DNA of 64,000 nucleotides from Pseudomonas sp. H9 (GCF_004353925.1 NZ_SMOK01000015.1:1-64000), one strand, 5' to 3'. Counted from the stretch's first letter, positions 45,379 through 55,051 are shown. Made by a program: numbers and translations. Notes: generated by a model not told the origin, from the sequence alone.

Positions 45379-46089
45379 TCAATTGAGGTGCAGCTCTACC
45401 CTTCGGTTTTGGGCGCGTCCGCTCTCGGTCTCGTTGTCGGCAATCGGCTCACGTTCGCCACGGCCCTGGCTGGTTACCTTCGACGGCGCCAGCCCCTGGC
45501 TGATCAAGTATTCGGCCACGCTGCTGGCACGCCGCTCGGAGAGTGCCTGGTTGTAGTCATCAGCGCCCTGGCTGTCGGTAAAGCCAATGACTTTGACGTT
45601 AACCACGCTGGGTGCATTGAGCTTGCTCATCAGCGCTTGCAACTGACTGTGAGCACTGCTGGTCAGCTCAGCCGAGTCAAAGGCGAACATCACCGCGCCC
45701 TGATCATTGAGGGTGATGACTTCAGGCTCGACTGCCGCCTTTTCGACCGCCGGGTATTGCGGTAGCGGACAACCGTTGTGGCTGACCGGTGTGTTGGCGG
45801 GTGTTTCCGGGCAACGATCGCGACGGTCGAACACGCCATCCTCATCTTCGTCACCATCCTGGGCATAGCAGATCAAACCGCCAGCAATAGCCCCGGCGGC
45901 GCCTAAACCGGCAGCCCAGGCTGAACTTTCAATCGCCCCCAGTCCGCCGCCGACCAATCCGCCGAGCAGGCTGCAAACAGGCCAGGTCCTTTGATTGAGT
46001 GGTGCGCTGCCATCACTGTGGGTGGCGCAACCGGAGAGCAGGCTTGCAGTCACCAGCACTGGCACTGCGGCCTTGGAGAAAACACTCAT
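45379..46089 (-). CDS. OmpA-family lipoprotein with TSP3-like calcium loop
   Basis: A 236-residue envelope protein. MSVFSKAAVPVLVTASLLS ends in lipobox LLSGC. Three parts follow: a glycine-zipper hydrophobic hairpin (LLGGLVGGGLGAIESS), a thrombospondin type-3-like Asp-rich segment (DGDEDEDGVFDRRDRCP) and an OmpA domain (VMFAFDSAELTSSAHSQL and GRAQNRRVELHLN). It should sit in the outer membrane and bind peptidoglycan. The ATG at 46089 is eight bases after AGGAG, whereas an ATG two codons earlier is only two bases from it. A near-identical layout occurs in the next gene. Confidence 0.88.
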   Translation of the reverse strand: MSVFSKAAVPVLVTASLLSGCATHSDGSAPLNQRTWPVCSLLGGLVGGGLGAIESSAWAAGLGAAGAIAGGLICYAQDGDEDEDGVFDRRDRCPETPANTPVSHNGCPLPQYPAVEKAAVEPEVITLNDQGAVMFAFDSAELTSSAHSQLQALMSKLNAPSVVNVKVIGFTDSQGADDYNQALSERRASSVAEYLISQGLAPSKVTSQGRGEREPIADNETESGRAQNRRVELHLN

Positions 46090-46181
46090 GGGCATTGCTC
46101 CTGTGTCACCGGCATTACCACCGGTCACACAGGAGTAAAGACCGGCCTGCCGCACTTCTCAAGCAGCAGGCCGGTGGCGCT

Positions 46182-46871
46182 TCAACGCTGGATGCGAATC
46201 TCCACCCGGCGGTTCATGGCCCGGCCTTCGGCAGTCGCATTGTCGGCTTCCGGACGCGACTCACCGGCACCCTCCACCGAAACGAAGCTGGCGCGCGGTA
46301 CACCGCTGTCAACCAGGTAATCGGTGACGGACTGGGCACGTTGCTCCGACAATTTCTGGTTATAGGCATCGCGACCGACACTGTCAGTGTGCCCGGTCAC
46401 GCTCAATCTGGCGCTAGGTGCCTCATTTTTCAGGCGGGTTGCGATGGTGTTCAAACGCTCCTTGTCGGCTGCGGTCAGCCTGGCGGAGTCGAATTCAAAG
46501 TGCACATCGCGAATCACGATGACCTCTTCCTTGACCACCACAACTTCTTCAACCACCGCAGGTTCCGGTGGGCAGCCGTTGGCATCTACCTGTACACCAC
46601 GCGGGGTACCAGGGCACTTGTCACGACTGTCCGGCACGCCGTCACCATCTTCGTCGCCGTCGCCATGGGCCCAGCAATAGCCAGCAGCCAGGCCACCACC
46701 CAACAGCGCACCCCAACCTGCCCAACTCGAACTTTCAATGGCGCCCAAGGCTGCGCCGCCTACACCCCCGACGGCAGCACACATCGGCCAATCGGTTTTC
46801 TGTAAACCTGCGCAACCAGTCAACACACTGGTTAGCAGAACCAAAGGTATTGCTGTGCGTACTATGCTCAT
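46182..46871 (-). CDS. OmpA-family lipoprotein, tandem paralogue
   Basis: A 229-residue paralogue of the preceding gene. MSIVRTAIPLVLLTSVL ends in lipobox LTGC; the glycine zipper (AAVGGVGGAALGAIESSS), Asp-rich loop (GDGDEDGDGVPDSRDKCP) and OmpA domain (HFEFDSARLTAADKERL, then GRAMNRRVEIRIQR) follow. The linker has a Val/Glu-rich stretch (AVVEEVVVVKEEVIVI) not seen in the other copy. AGGAG lies upstream of the ATG. The 5' untranslated part can fold: ATCGGTT-CTA-AACCGAT (46894-46910). Confidence 0.88.
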   Translation of the reverse strand: MSIVRTAIPLVLLTSVLTGCAGLQKTDWPMCAAVGGVGGAALGAIESSSWAGWGALLGGGLAAGYCWAHGDGDEDGDGVPDSRDKCPGTPRGVQVDANGCPPEPAVVEEVVVVKEEVIVIRDVHFEFDSARLTAADKERLNTIATRLKNEAPSARLSVTGHTDSVGRDAYNQKLSEQRAQSVTDYLVDSGVPRASFVSVEGAGESRPEADNATAEGRAMNRRVEIRIQR

Positions 46872-47031
46872 TTTGTTGCGTCTCCTAGGGGGAATCGGTT
46901 CTAAACCGATGCCTTGGGAGTAAAGACCGCGCAAACCAACTCCGCCAGCAATAAGCCATGATGCGGCTGTCAGCCACTATGCCTGACGGCCAGAGGTCGT
47001 TAGTCTTGCCGTATCTGACCGAGGACTCCCG

Positions 47032-47526
47032 ATGATCGACGGTTTTTCCCAACGAACGCCACAACAGGCCCTGGCCGCCCTGCTGGAGCGTCATGCACCG
47101 CAACGCCTGCTATTAGTAGGTACGCGTTTTCCTGCGCTGGAAGCTTTTGCCCAGGCACACCCACAGGTTGAGATTGCCCAGGCCGAGCCCGGCGACCTGC
47201 CCGGCCCCTTGGCAGCTCAGCGCTTTGACCTGGCGTTGCTGGTCGACTGTCTGGAGCATCTGCCCAAACGTAAAGGCCTGGAACTGCTTGGCGGCATCCG
47301 CAACCTCAATGCCAGCCGTGTGGCGGTACTGGCCGACCTCAACGCCTGCGGTTGGCAAGACACCGATTTCTTCGCCCTGGCCTTGCAGGCCAATGAAAAG
47401 TTTCAGCGTGATGAGCAGGTGCTGAGCCTGTTCACCTATGATCTACGTGAATACAAACAGGTCCCGGACTGGTTGAATGCCAAGTTCTGGGCCAACCCGC
47501 AAAATTTTGGCAAGTACTGGTGGTGA
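47032..47526 (+). CDS. Conserved hypothetical protein, methyltransferase-like (possibly DUF6231)
   Basis: A 164-residue cytosolic protein. The order [20 protein letters not shown], then [20 protein letters not shown] resembles the nucleotide-binding start and motif of Rossmann-type methyltransferases, but the GxGxG loop is not present. I recall such pseudomonad proteins as DUF6231. GAGGA is eight bases before the ATG. It is four bases from ychJ and likely cotranscribed. Confidence 0.75.
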   Translation: MIDGFSQRTPQQALAALLERHAPQRLLLVGTRFPALEAFAQAHPQVEIAQAEPGDLPGPLAAQRFDLALLVDCLEHLPKRKGLELLGGIRNLNASRVAVLADLNACGWQDTDFFALALQANEKFQRDEQVLSLFTYDLREYKQVPDWLNAKFWANPQNFGKYWW

Positions 47527-47530
47527 AACA

Positions 47531-48007
47531 ATGAGTGTTTCGGTTTGTCCCTGCGGCAGCGGCAACTTGCTCGATACCTGTTGCGGGCATTATCACGCCG
47601 GGCACCCGGCCCCTGATGCGCAAACCCTGATGCGTTCGCGTTACAGCGCTTACGTGCTGGGGCTGATTGACTACCTGGTGGCCACCACTCTGCCTGTGCA
47701 GCAGGCCGGCCTTGACCGTGACGCAATGGCTGCCTGGAGCTCTCAAAGCACCTGGCTGGGCCTTGAAGTAGAAAGTGCTGAAGTCTTTGGCGGCCAGCCT
47801 GAACACGCCTTCGTCACCTTCACTGCTCGCTGGCACGACCTCGACGGTGAACACAGCCACCGTGAACGCTCAGCCTTCGTACAAAACGCCGGCCGCTGGT
47901 ATTTCATCGATCCAACCGTTGGCCTCAAGGCCGGACGCAACGACGCCTGCCCATGTGCCAGCGGGCAGAAATTCAAGAAATGCTGCGCCAGTTACCTGGG
48001 GAGCTGA
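47531..48007 (+). CDS. ychJ: YchJ-family protein with two SEC-C motifs
   Basis: A 158-residue protein with a zinc-type SEC-C motif at each end: [17 protein letters not shown] at the start and [14 protein letters not shown] at the end. Between them is the UPF0225/YchJ core ([21 protein letters not shown] and WYFIDPT). SEC-C motifs bind zinc and often contact proteins; the function of YchJ is not known. The ATG at 47531 follows the previous stop by four bases. Confidence 0.92.
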   Translation: MSVSVCPCGSGNLLDTCCGHYHAGHPAPDAQTLMRSRYSAYVLGLIDYLVATTLPVQQAGLDRDAMAAWSSQSTWLGLEVESAEVFGGQPEHAFVTFTARWHDLDGEHSHRERSAFVQNAGRWYFIDPTVGLKAGRNDACPCASGQKFKKCCASYLGS

Positions 48008-48012
48008 CACCT

Positions 48013-48483
48013 ATGACCCGCCTGTTGCTGCTCAGCTTACTGATACTGCAACTGACGGGTTGCGCGAGTTGGTTTAACGGCGACTACCGCGATCCGGAGG
48101 TGCGCCTGGTCAAGGTCGAGGCGGTCAAGATGCGCTTGCTTGAGCAAGAATTCATCCTCCATGTGCGCGTCGACAACCCCAACGACAGTCGCTTGTTCAT
48201 CCGCTACCTGAGCTACGCCGTGCACCTGAACGATCTGTTGCTGACCAAGGGGGAAACCAGCCTTTGGCGCAGCGTTGGCGGGCATGCACAGCGCACCTTC
48301 AAGATTCCTGTGCGTACCAATCTCTGGCAGCAGGTCAAACCCCTGGCCAAAATACTCAAAAATACCGAGGGCCCGTTGCGTTACCGCCTCGATGGCGAAC
48401 TCAACAGCGGATTATTCTTCGCCCGCGACCTGCACTTGTCGCGCAGTGGTGAGATAATTCCCGGCGATCTTTTACCGGAGTAA
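48013..48483 (+). CDS. LEA type 2 (LEA14-like) lipoprotein
   Basis: A 156-residue exported protein. MTRLLLLSLLILQLTGC is a signal peptide with lipobox QLTGC. The rest is a water-stress/LEA14-like beta sandwich (EQEFILHVRVDNPNDSRLFI). Its role is not clear. It is five bases after ychJ and just before the His-rich SEC-C gene, so all four genes from 47032 form one operon. Confidence 0.85.
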   Translation: MTRLLLLSLLILQLTGCASWFNGDYRDPEVRLVKVEAVKMRLLEQEFILHVRVDNPNDSRLFIRYLSYAVHLNDLLLTKGETSLWRSVGGHAQRTFKIPVRTNLWQQVKPLAKILKNTEGPLRYRLDGELNSGLFFARDLHLSRSGEIIPGDLLPE

Positions 48484-48489
48484 CCCGCA

Positions 48490-48690
48490 ATGACCCAGCA
48501 ACCTCATGTTCATGGCCCTGACTGCAACCACGGTCACGATCATCACGACCACGATCATGGCCACGTGCATGGCCCACACTGCAACCACGGCCACCAGGAG
48601 CCAGTGCGTAACGCCCTCAAAGATGTAGGCCGCAACGATCCTTGCCCCTGCGGCAGCAGCAAGAAATTCAAGAAGTGCCACGGGGCCTAA
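48490..48690 (+). CDS. Small His-rich SEC-C metal-binding protein
   Basis: A 66-residue protein in two parts. Residues 6-36 are dense in His with some Asp, Asn and Cys ([20 protein letters not shown]). Residues 48-66 are a SEC-C motif, [17 protein letters not shown], which binds zinc. A metal-storage or metal-delivery role is plausible but not shown. GGAG precedes the ATG. It ends the YchJ-LEA operon; the REP pair starts straight after its TAA. Confidence 0.86.
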   Translation: MTQQPHVHGPDCNHGHDHHDHDHGHVHGPHCNHGHQEPVRNALKDVGRNDPCPCGSSKKFKKCHGA

Positions 48691-48760
48691 GTGGGAGCGG
48701 GCTTGCCCCGCGATGCGATGTGTCTGATAAATCGCTATCGCAAGGCAAGCCAGCTCCCAC
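48691..48760. repeat. REP pair (inverted)
   Basis: GTGGGAGCGGGCTTGCCCCG with CGATGCG, answered by a weaker arm CGCAAGGCAAGCCAGCTCCC. It begins on the base after the stop of the His-rich gene. Confidence 0.85.
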
Positions 48761-48871
48761 CGTGTCACTGTTCTTTTATTGGCGAAAATAAAGGCTGCAC
48801 CCGCTTGCATGGCGTGGTCGGGCTCACTAACGTAGCGCCTTTTAGACGCCACGCCCTGCAGGAGCCCAACC

Positions 48872-51313
48872 ATGGCCGCGCCAGCCTTCCCTCCATTCCT
48901 TCCCCGGTTCGGCGTAGCCGCAGCAATGCTGGGTTTACTGTCCCTGACCGGCTGCCAGATGGGCGGTTATCGCGACAGCGTTCCGCCGACCACCGGCGTG
49001 CAGCCACTCAAAGGTCTGGCGCAGAACGTGTCTGTACGACGCAATGCCATGGGCATGCCGTTGATCGAAAGCAACAACTTCCACGATGCGTTGTTCGCTC
49101 TGGGCTATGTACATGCTGGTGACCGCATCGGGCAGATGGTCGGCATGCGCTTGTTGGCTCAGGGTCGTCTGGCAGAAATAGCGGGCCCAGAGGTGCTGGA
49201 AGTCGACCGCTTGATGCGCGCTGCCAACCTGAAACAAACGGCCAATCAGCAGTACGCTGACGCCTCGCCACGACTCAAGCGTTTCTTCGAAGTCTATGCC
49301 CGTGGCGTCAACGCCTACCTGTTCCGCTACCGCGACCGCCTGCCGGCACCGCTGGCACAAACGGGCTATCGCCCGGAATACTGGAAGCCTGAAGACTCGG
49401 CATTGATCTTCAGCCTGTACAACTTCAGCCAGTCGGTAAACCTGCAGGAAGAACTCGCCGCCCTGACCCTGGCGCAGAAAGTCGGCAGCGATACACTGCC
49501 GTGGCTGCTGCCCAGCTACCCCGACGAACCCCTGCCAACAGCCGAAGCCGACAAGCTCAAAGGCTTGAACCTGGGGAGTGCTCTGGCCGGACTAGCCCCC
49601 CTGAGTGCCGCCAGCGAACAACTGGCCGCCCTCAACCTGTTGGGCAGCGCCGGCTCCAGCAACCTGGCGATTGCCCCGCAACGCAGCCGCAGCGGTAAGA
49701 GCCTGCTGGCCAGTGACACCCTGGGTGCCTGGGCAATGAGCCCCATCCAGATCCGTGCGCCCAAATATCACGCGGCAGGTGTCTCCATTGCAGGCCTGCC
49801 ACTGCTGCTATCCGGCTACAACGGCAAACTGGCCTGGAGTGCCAGCGCGGTCATGGCCGATAACCAGGACCTGTTTGTGGAGCGGCTGAAACGTGAAGGC
49901 AGCCGCCTGATGTATCAGGCCGACGGCAAGTGGCTACCGGCCCAGGCGCGCAACGAGACCTTCTTCATCAAAGGCCAGCGCCCACAGCGTGAAACGCTGT
50001 ACGACACCCGCCACGGCACCCTGCTCGGTCAGGTGCAGAACGCAAGCCTCGGCCTGGCCCTGCAACTGCCCCAGTTGAAGGGCGATCAGAGCCTCGACGC
50101 TTTCTTCAACCTGTCGCGGGCGCAGAACGTCGAGCGCGCATTCGACAACACTCGCGAGATCGGCGCCGCAGCACTGAATTTCGTCTTTGCCGACGCCAGT
50201 AATATCGGCTGGCAGGTCAGTGGGCGTTTCCCTAACCGCCGTGAAGGTCAGGGTTTGCTGCCTTCGCCGGGCTGGGACGGGCGCTACGACTGGGACGGGT
50301 ACGCCGACCCGATGCTTCACCCCTATGACCAGGATCCGCTTCAGGGTTGGCTGGGCAATGCCAATCAGCGCAGCGTGCCTAAAGGTTACGGTATGCAACT
50401 GTCCAATAGCTGGTACTACCCGGAGCGCGCCGAACGCCTCGGGCAACTGGCTGCCAATGGCAAGCATGACAGCCGCAGCCTGATCACGCTGCAAAACGAT
50501 CAGAGCACCCTGTTTGCCGCCAAGCTCAAGCAAATGTTCGAAGCGCCCGGCATGGCTCAACCGTTGAAACAGGCGATTGACGCCCTGCCCGCTGACCAAC
50601 GCAGCAAGGCCCGCGAAGCCTACACACGGCTGATGGCCTTTGACGGTCGCCTGAGCACCACCTCGGCCGACGCTGCCCTGTACGAACTGTTCCTGCAGGA
50701 AAGTGCCAAGCAGACCTTCCTTGACGAACTGGGCCCAGAGTCGTCAGCGACCTGGCAAGCCTTCGTCAACAATGCACGGCTGTCCTATTCGGCACAGGCA
50801 GATCACTTGCTGGGCCGGGAAGACAGCCCGTTCTGGGATGACCAGCGCACTGCACAGAAAGAAGATAAACCGGCGATTCTCGCCCGTAGCCTGGCGGCCG
50901 CAGTCAGTGCCGGCGAAGCGCAACTGGGCAACGACCGGCGTGCCTGGCAATGGGGCAAACTGCACATGTTCCGCTGGCCGACGCCGACCTTCCATGGCCT
51001 GGGTGACGCCATCAGCCGCAGCCCACAAGCCAGCGGGGGTGACCACAGCACGCTCAACTTGACGCCCTACGCCTGGGGCAAAGACTTCAACGCCCAGCTG
51101 CCACCGTCACTGCGCATGGTGGTGGACTTCGGCCAGGTTGAACCTCTGCAACTGCAAAGCAGCGCCGGGCAGTCCGGCAACCCGGCCAGCCCACACTTTG
51201 CCGATGGCCTGAATGCCTGGTTCAGGGGCCAATACTCGAGCCTGCCACTGCAACCGCAAAACTTCGATCGTGCCTACGGCAGCAAACGCCTGACACTGAC
51301 ACCCGGCAAGTAA
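48872..51313 (+). CDS. quiP: QuiP-type acyl-homoserine lactone/penicillin acylase family protein
   Basis: An 813-residue Ntn-hydrolase precursor with an N-terminal lipobox-like LLSLTGCQ. The length and many stretches ([33 protein letters not shown] and the end KRLTLTPGK) match what I recall of P. aeruginosa QuiP, an acylase that cleaves long-chain acyl-homoserine lactones, and the neighbourhood agrees. The nucleophile should be Ser262 in [10 protein letters not shown], where self-cleavage gives the beta chain. The conserved His expected 22 residues later (DTHLP) is Leu284 ([11 protein letters not shown]), so activity is uncertain. The name marks orthology, not function. Confidence 0.85.
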   Translation: MAAPAFPPFLPRFGVAAAMLGLLSLTGCQMGGYRDSVPPTTGVQPLKGLAQNVSVRRNAMGMPLIESNNFHDALFALGYVHAGDRIGQMVGMRLLAQGRLAEIAGPEVLEVDRLMRAANLKQTANQQYADASPRLKRFFEVYARGVNAYLFRYRDRLPAPLAQTGYRPEYWKPEDSALIFSLYNFSQSVNLQEELAALTLAQKVGSDTLPWLLPSYPDEPLPTAEADKLKGLNLGSALAGLAPLSAASEQLAALNLLGSAGSSNLAIAPQRSRSGKSLLASDTLGAWAMSPIQIRAPKYHAAGVSIAGLPLLLSGYNGKLAWSASAVMADNQDLFVERLKREGSRLMYQADGKWLPAQARNETFFIKGQRPQRETLYDTRHGTLLGQVQNASLGLALQLPQLKGDQSLDAFFNLSRAQNVERAFDNTREIGAAALNFVFADASNIGWQVSGRFPNRREGQGLLPSPGWDGRYDWDGYADPMLHPYDQDPLQGWLGNANQRSVPKGYGMQLSNSWYYPERAERLGQLAANGKHDSRSLITLQNDQSTLFAAKLKQMFEAPGMAQPLKQAIDALPADQRSKAREAYTRLMAFDGRLSTTSADAALYELFLQESAKQTFLDELGPESSATWQAFVNNARLSYSAQADHLLGREDSPFWDDQRTAQKEDKPAILARSLAAAVSAGEAQLGNDRRAWQWGKLHMFRWPTPTFHGLGDAISRSPQASGGDHSTLNLTPYAWGKDFNAQLPPSLRMVVDFGQVEPLQLQSSAGQSGNPASPHFADGLNAWFRGQYSSLPLQPQNFDRAYGSKRLTLTPGK

Positions 51314-51500
51314 GGTTCTACCCTCGCGCGGCCGGTGCAATGCCGGCTGCGCTGATCCATATCAACTGCCCCCGCCAGCAATTGCTCTACAACGAAACTG
51401 AGGCAAGTTTCGACCTCTGTGCTGCCTGATAAACCATAAAAAACGATTGCACACCTGAGCCGAAGGAACCACCCAGGCCAGGTGACTAAAGGAATATGCA

Positions 51501-53549
51501 ATGGCTTCTGTTCTTTCACGCCTGGCGCTATGCGTCACGACGTTGCTCCTGATACCCACACTTCACGCCAGCGAGCCCGACACGGCAGCGGCAGAAACGG
51601 CTGACCAAGCCCTGATCGAACGTGGTCGTTATGTCGCCCAACTGGGGGACTGCATTGCTTGCCACACCGCGCCAAAAGGCGCACTGATGGCCGGGGGCCT
51701 GGAGCTGCAAACCCCCATGGGTACGATCTACTCCAGCAATATCACCCCAGACCCGAAAACCGGCATTGGCCGTTACAGCTTCGAGCAGTTCGACAAGGCC
51801 ATGCGTGAAGGTGTGAGCGCCGACGGCATGCAGCTGTATCCGGCCATGCCTTACCCGTCCTACGCAAAAATGAACGAAGAGGACATGCGTGCGCTGTACA
51901 CCTACTTGATGCAAGGGGTAACCCCGATCAGCCAATCCAACCAGGCCGCCGATATGAGCTGGCCGTTCAACATGCGCTGGGGGCTGGCGCTGTGGAACTG
52001 GGTCTTTCTCGACAAGCAACCGTTCGAACCTGACCCAAACCGCGACCCGCTGATCAACCGTGGCGCCTATTTGGTTCAGGGCCTGGGCCACTGCGGGGCG
52101 TGCCATACCCCGCGAGGCATTGCCTTCCAGGAAAAGGCCATGAGTGACGCTGGCAGCGATGGCAAACATTTCCTCGCCGGGGAAACCGTAGAACACTGGC
52201 GCGCCTTGAGCCTACGCAACTTGTGGACCGTTCCCGACACCGTGGAATTGCTGAAAACCGGGCAAAACCGCTTTGCCACGGTCTCCGGCAACATGGCCGA
52301 TGTGATTCACCACAGCACTCAGCACTTCAGCGATGCAGACCTGACGGCCATCGCCAGCTACCTCAAATCCTTGCCTGCGGGTGAAAACGACTTGCCGATG
52401 CCAAGCGTTGCCCTCACCCCGGCCACGCCACCTGCCGACTTGTTCAGCAGCCGCGGTGGGCTGGGCTATACCCAGTTCTGCAGCGACTGCCACCGCACCG
52501 ATGGGGGTGGCGTTCCCGGCATGTTTCCGCCCCTGGCAGGTAACCCGAGTATTGCCTCCGCTGACCCGACTTCGTTGTTGCACATCACCCTGACCGGTTG
52601 GGAAACCGCACAAACCGCCACCCATTCGCGGGTCTACACCATGCCCGGATTTGCACGGCTTTCCGACCAGGAAATTGCTGAGATTCTCAGCTTTGTGCGC
52701 AGCCGTTGGGGCAATGACAGTTCGGCGATCAGCACCGAGCAGGTGAAGAAGCTGCGCGCCCAGCTCAATCCACAGACCACTGACTCCAGCGCCTTTGAAA
52801 CCCCGCGCCTGGCAAACCTGCTGGCCGCAGAGAACGCCGATCAGGTTATCCGCGGCATGCGCCTGCACCTGCAAACCAAAGCGCTGCTACCGAACAACGT
52901 CGGCAATGCTCTGAACTGCACCAGTTGTCACCTCAACGCAGGCACCGTGGCTGACGGTTCGCCGTTTGTAGGCGTGTCGGCGTTTTTCCCGGGTTATGCA
53001 CCGCGCGCTGGCAAGGTCATCACCCTGGAAGAGCGTATCAACGGTTGTTTCCGTCGTTCCATGAATGGCCTGCCGCTGCCACCGCAATCAGCCGATATGC
53101 AGGCCATGGTGGCTTACTTCGAGTGGATGAAAAACAACACCCAACCTGGCGACAAGGTAGCAGGCCGAGGCGTTGGCAAGATCGACCCCTCGATCAAGCC
53201 CGACCTTGCCAATGGCCAACAGGTGTACGTCAAACAGTGCGCGGTGTGCCACGGCAACAACGGCGAAGGCCTGGCCCGCGACGATGGCAGCATGGTATTC
53301 CCACCGCTGTGGGGCGAGCAGTCCTTCAATATCGGCGCGGGTATGGCACGCACCTATACCGCAGCGGCGTTCGTCAAACGCAACATGCCGATCGGCTTCC
53401 ATGAGCGCTTCCCGCTGGGTCAAGGTGGCCTGAGTGATCAGGAAGCAGTCGATGTCGCCGCCTGGTTCTCGCAACAGCCGCGGCCAGACTTCCCGGACAA
53501 GGTCAAAGATTGGCCCAATGGTGGCAAGCCGGTGGATGCGCGTTATTGA
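51501..53549 (+). CDS. Pentaheme cytochrome c: triheme dehydrogenase-type fused to TsdA-like diheme
   Basis: A 682-residue exported cytochrome with five CxxCH sites: CIACH (51), CGACH (198), CSDCH (327), CTSCH (473) and CAVCH (580). Residues 25-405 have the three-heme layout of the cytochrome subunit of membrane alcohol/gluconate dehydrogenases. Residues 440-682 match thiosulfate dehydrogenase TsdA, including the candidate heme ligand Cys516 (INGCFRRSMNG) and Met629 (FVKRNMP). The signal peptide ends near LHA. AAGGA is eight bases before the ATG. No dehydrogenase subunit is next to it, so the electron donor is unknown. Confidence 0.88.
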   Translation: MASVLSRLALCVTTLLLIPTLHASEPDTAAAETADQALIERGRYVAQLGDCIACHTAPKGALMAGGLELQTPMGTIYSSNITPDPKTGIGRYSFEQFDKAMREGVSADGMQLYPAMPYPSYAKMNEEDMRALYTYLMQGVTPISQSNQAADMSWPFNMRWGLALWNWVFLDKQPFEPDPNRDPLINRGAYLVQGLGHCGACHTPRGIAFQEKAMSDAGSDGKHFLAGETVEHWRALSLRNLWTVPDTVELLKTGQNRFATVSGNMADVIHHSTQHFSDADLTAIASYLKSLPAGENDLPMPSVALTPATPPADLFSSRGGLGYTQFCSDCHRTDGGGVPGMFPPLAGNPSIASADPTSLLHITLTGWETAQTATHSRVYTMPGFARLSDQEIAEILSFVRSRWGNDSSAISTEQVKKLRAQLNPQTTDSSAFETPRLANLLAAENADQVIRGMRLHLQTKALLPNNVGNALNCTSCHLNAGTVADGSPFVGVSAFFPGYAPRAGKVITLEERINGCFRRSMNGLPLPPQSADMQAMVAYFEWMKNNTQPGDKVAGRGVGKIDPSIKPDLANGQQVYVKQCAVCHGNNGEGLARDDGSMVFPPLWGEQSFNIGAGMARTYTAAAFVKRNMPIGFHERFPLGQGGLSDQEAVDVAAWFSQQPRPDFPDKVKDWPNGGKPVDARY

Positions 53550-53550
53550 G

Positions 53551-53616
53551 ATGGCGGGCAAGCTCGCTCCTACCTGTGGGAGCGGGCTTGCTGTGGGAGC
53601 GGGCTTGCCCCGCGAG
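53551..53616. repeat. REP cluster, three partial copies
   Basis: GGCGGGCAAGCTCGCTCCTA, then GTGGGAGCGGGCTTGC and a longer copy GTGGGAGCGGGCTTGCCCCG in direct order. It lies after the cytochrome gene stop. Confidence 0.85.
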
Positions 53617-53694
53617 CGACCTGCACCAAAGGCCTGCGTGACAAGCAAGTTTATGCTTATATCATCCTTCCAGGATCGACCCACTAGGACTGAT

Positions 53695-54810
53695 ATGCAT
53701 CACTTGACCCACGACATTCTGGCACCGGTTCCAGGCATTGCCCGCCAGATCCATAGTTTTCACTTCGGCCCCCGTGATGCTGGCAAGATCTACATCCAGG
53801 CATCGCTGCACGCCGACGAGTTACCCGGCATGCTGGTGGCCTGGCACCTCAAGCAACGCCTGGCTGAACTCGAAACCCAAGGCCTGTTGCGCCGTGAAAT
53901 CGTGCTGGTGCCGATTGCTAACCCAGTCGGGCTGGAGCAAGTGCTGCTGGATATCCCTCTGGGGCGTTTTGAACTGCAAAGCGGCGAAAACTTTAACCGT
54001 AATTTCGTCGACCTGAGCGACTCGATTGGTGACCAGATCGAAGCGCAGCTTAACCAGGACCCGGCACACAACGTTGCCCTGATTCGTGATTGTCTGCGCC
54101 GCGCCCTGGACGGTCATCCCACACACACACCCTTGCAGTCGCAACGCCTAACCTTGCAACGGCTGGCCTGCGATGCCGAGATGGTACTGGACCTGCACTG
54201 CGATTTCGACGCCGTCGCTCACCTGTACACCACTCCCGAGGCCTGGCCGCAGGTTGAACCGCTGTCACGCTACATCGGCGCCCAGGCGAGCCTGCTGGCC
54301 ACCGACTCGGGCGGGCAATCGTTCGATGAATGTTTCACGCTGGTGTGGTGGCAGCTGCAACAGCGCTTCGGCAAGCAATTCCCTATTCCACAGGGCAGCT
54401 TCTCGGTCACGGTCGAGTTGCGCGGGCAAGGTGATGTCAGCCACCCCCTGGCCGAAAAAGATTGCGCAGCGATCCTGGCATACCTCACCCATTACGGGGC
54501 AATTGAAGGTGAAGCAGGCACCCAACCGCCCTTGAGCTACCCCGCCACCCCACTTGCAGGGGTAGAGCCGGTGGCAACACCACTGGGCGGGCTGCTGGTG
54601 TTTCATGCAAAACCTGGCCAGTACCTGGAAGCCGACCAATTGATCGCCGAAGTGATCGACCCCCTCAGTGATCGGGTCACGCCAGTACGCAATAGCCAGC
54701 CGGGCTTGCTGTACGCCCGTTCGCTAAGGCGCATGGCCACTGCCGGCATGGTCATTGCCCATGTCGCAGGTCGCCAGGCATATCGCAGCGGTTATCTGCT
54801 GTCGCCTTGA
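53695..54810 (+). CDS. Succinylglutamate desuccinylase/aspartoacylase-type zinc peptidase (M14-like)
   Basis: A 371-residue zinc enzyme. The metal site is ASLHADELPG (His and Glu) with the third ligand in LDLHCD; the RNF stretch in NFNRNFVDLS gives an Arg contact for substrate carboxylate. The C-terminal 100 residues form a biotin/lipoyl-like beta domain (GGLLVFHAKPGQYLEADQL), usual in this AstE/aspartoacylase group. It hydrolyses an N-acyl-amino acid or similar amide; the substrate is unknown. AGGA is seven bases before the ATG at 53695. Confidence 0.87.
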   Translation: MHHLTHDILAPVPGIARQIHSFHFGPRDAGKIYIQASLHADELPGMLVAWHLKQRLAELETQGLLRREIVLVPIANPVGLEQVLLDIPLGRFELQSGENFNRNFVDLSDSIGDQIEAQLNQDPAHNVALIRDCLRRALDGHPTHTPLQSQRLTLQRLACDAEMVLDLHCDFDAVAHLYTTPEAWPQVEPLSRYIGAQASLLATDSGGQSFDECFTLVWWQLQQRFGKQFPIPQGSFSVTVELRGQGDVSHPLAEKDCAAILAYLTHYGAIEGEAGTQPPLSYPATPLAGVEPVATPLGGLLVFHAKPGQYLEADQLIAEVIDPLSDRVTPVRNSQPGLLYARSLRRMATAGMVIAHVAGRQAYRSGYLLSP

Positions 54811-54820
54811 GTGCTCACAC

Positions 54821-55051
54821 TCAGGCCACCGGTGCAGGGGGTGCTTCGTCAGGTAAAACAGGCTCCCCAGGCTCCATCGGCTGGTTTTCACCCGGCGTAG
54901 GCTCAGGGTTGTCTGGATCAGGTTGACCCGGTATGCCGCCTGCGTGGGCGGTATGAGGATGCGGATGAGCCAGCAGCGACCAAGCCATCACTCCGACGTG
55001 ATTGGGCTGTAACACAGCCAGCTTGGCGCTGATGCTCGGGTCGAGTTTCAT
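54821..55051 (-). CDS. Small proline-rich hypothetical protein, 76 residues
   Basis: The first half (MKLDPSISAKLAVLQPNHVG) may form a short helix; the second half is low complexity and rich in Pro, Gly, Glu and Asp. There is no signal peptide or motif. AAGGAG is seven bases before the ATG at 55051, which fixes the start. It is converging with the zinc peptidase gene. Unknown function. Confidence 0.68.
   Translation of the reverse strand: MKLDPSISAKLAVLQPNHVGVMAWSLLAHPHPHTAHAGGIPGQPDPDNPEPTPGENQPMEPGEPVLPDEAPPAPVA

Noticed and set aside
48490..48690. Possibility that the His-rich gene is a low-complexity artefact
   Set aside because: It has a ribosome site, a complete SEC-C motif at the C-terminus and a place in a tight operon, so it is kept as a gene.
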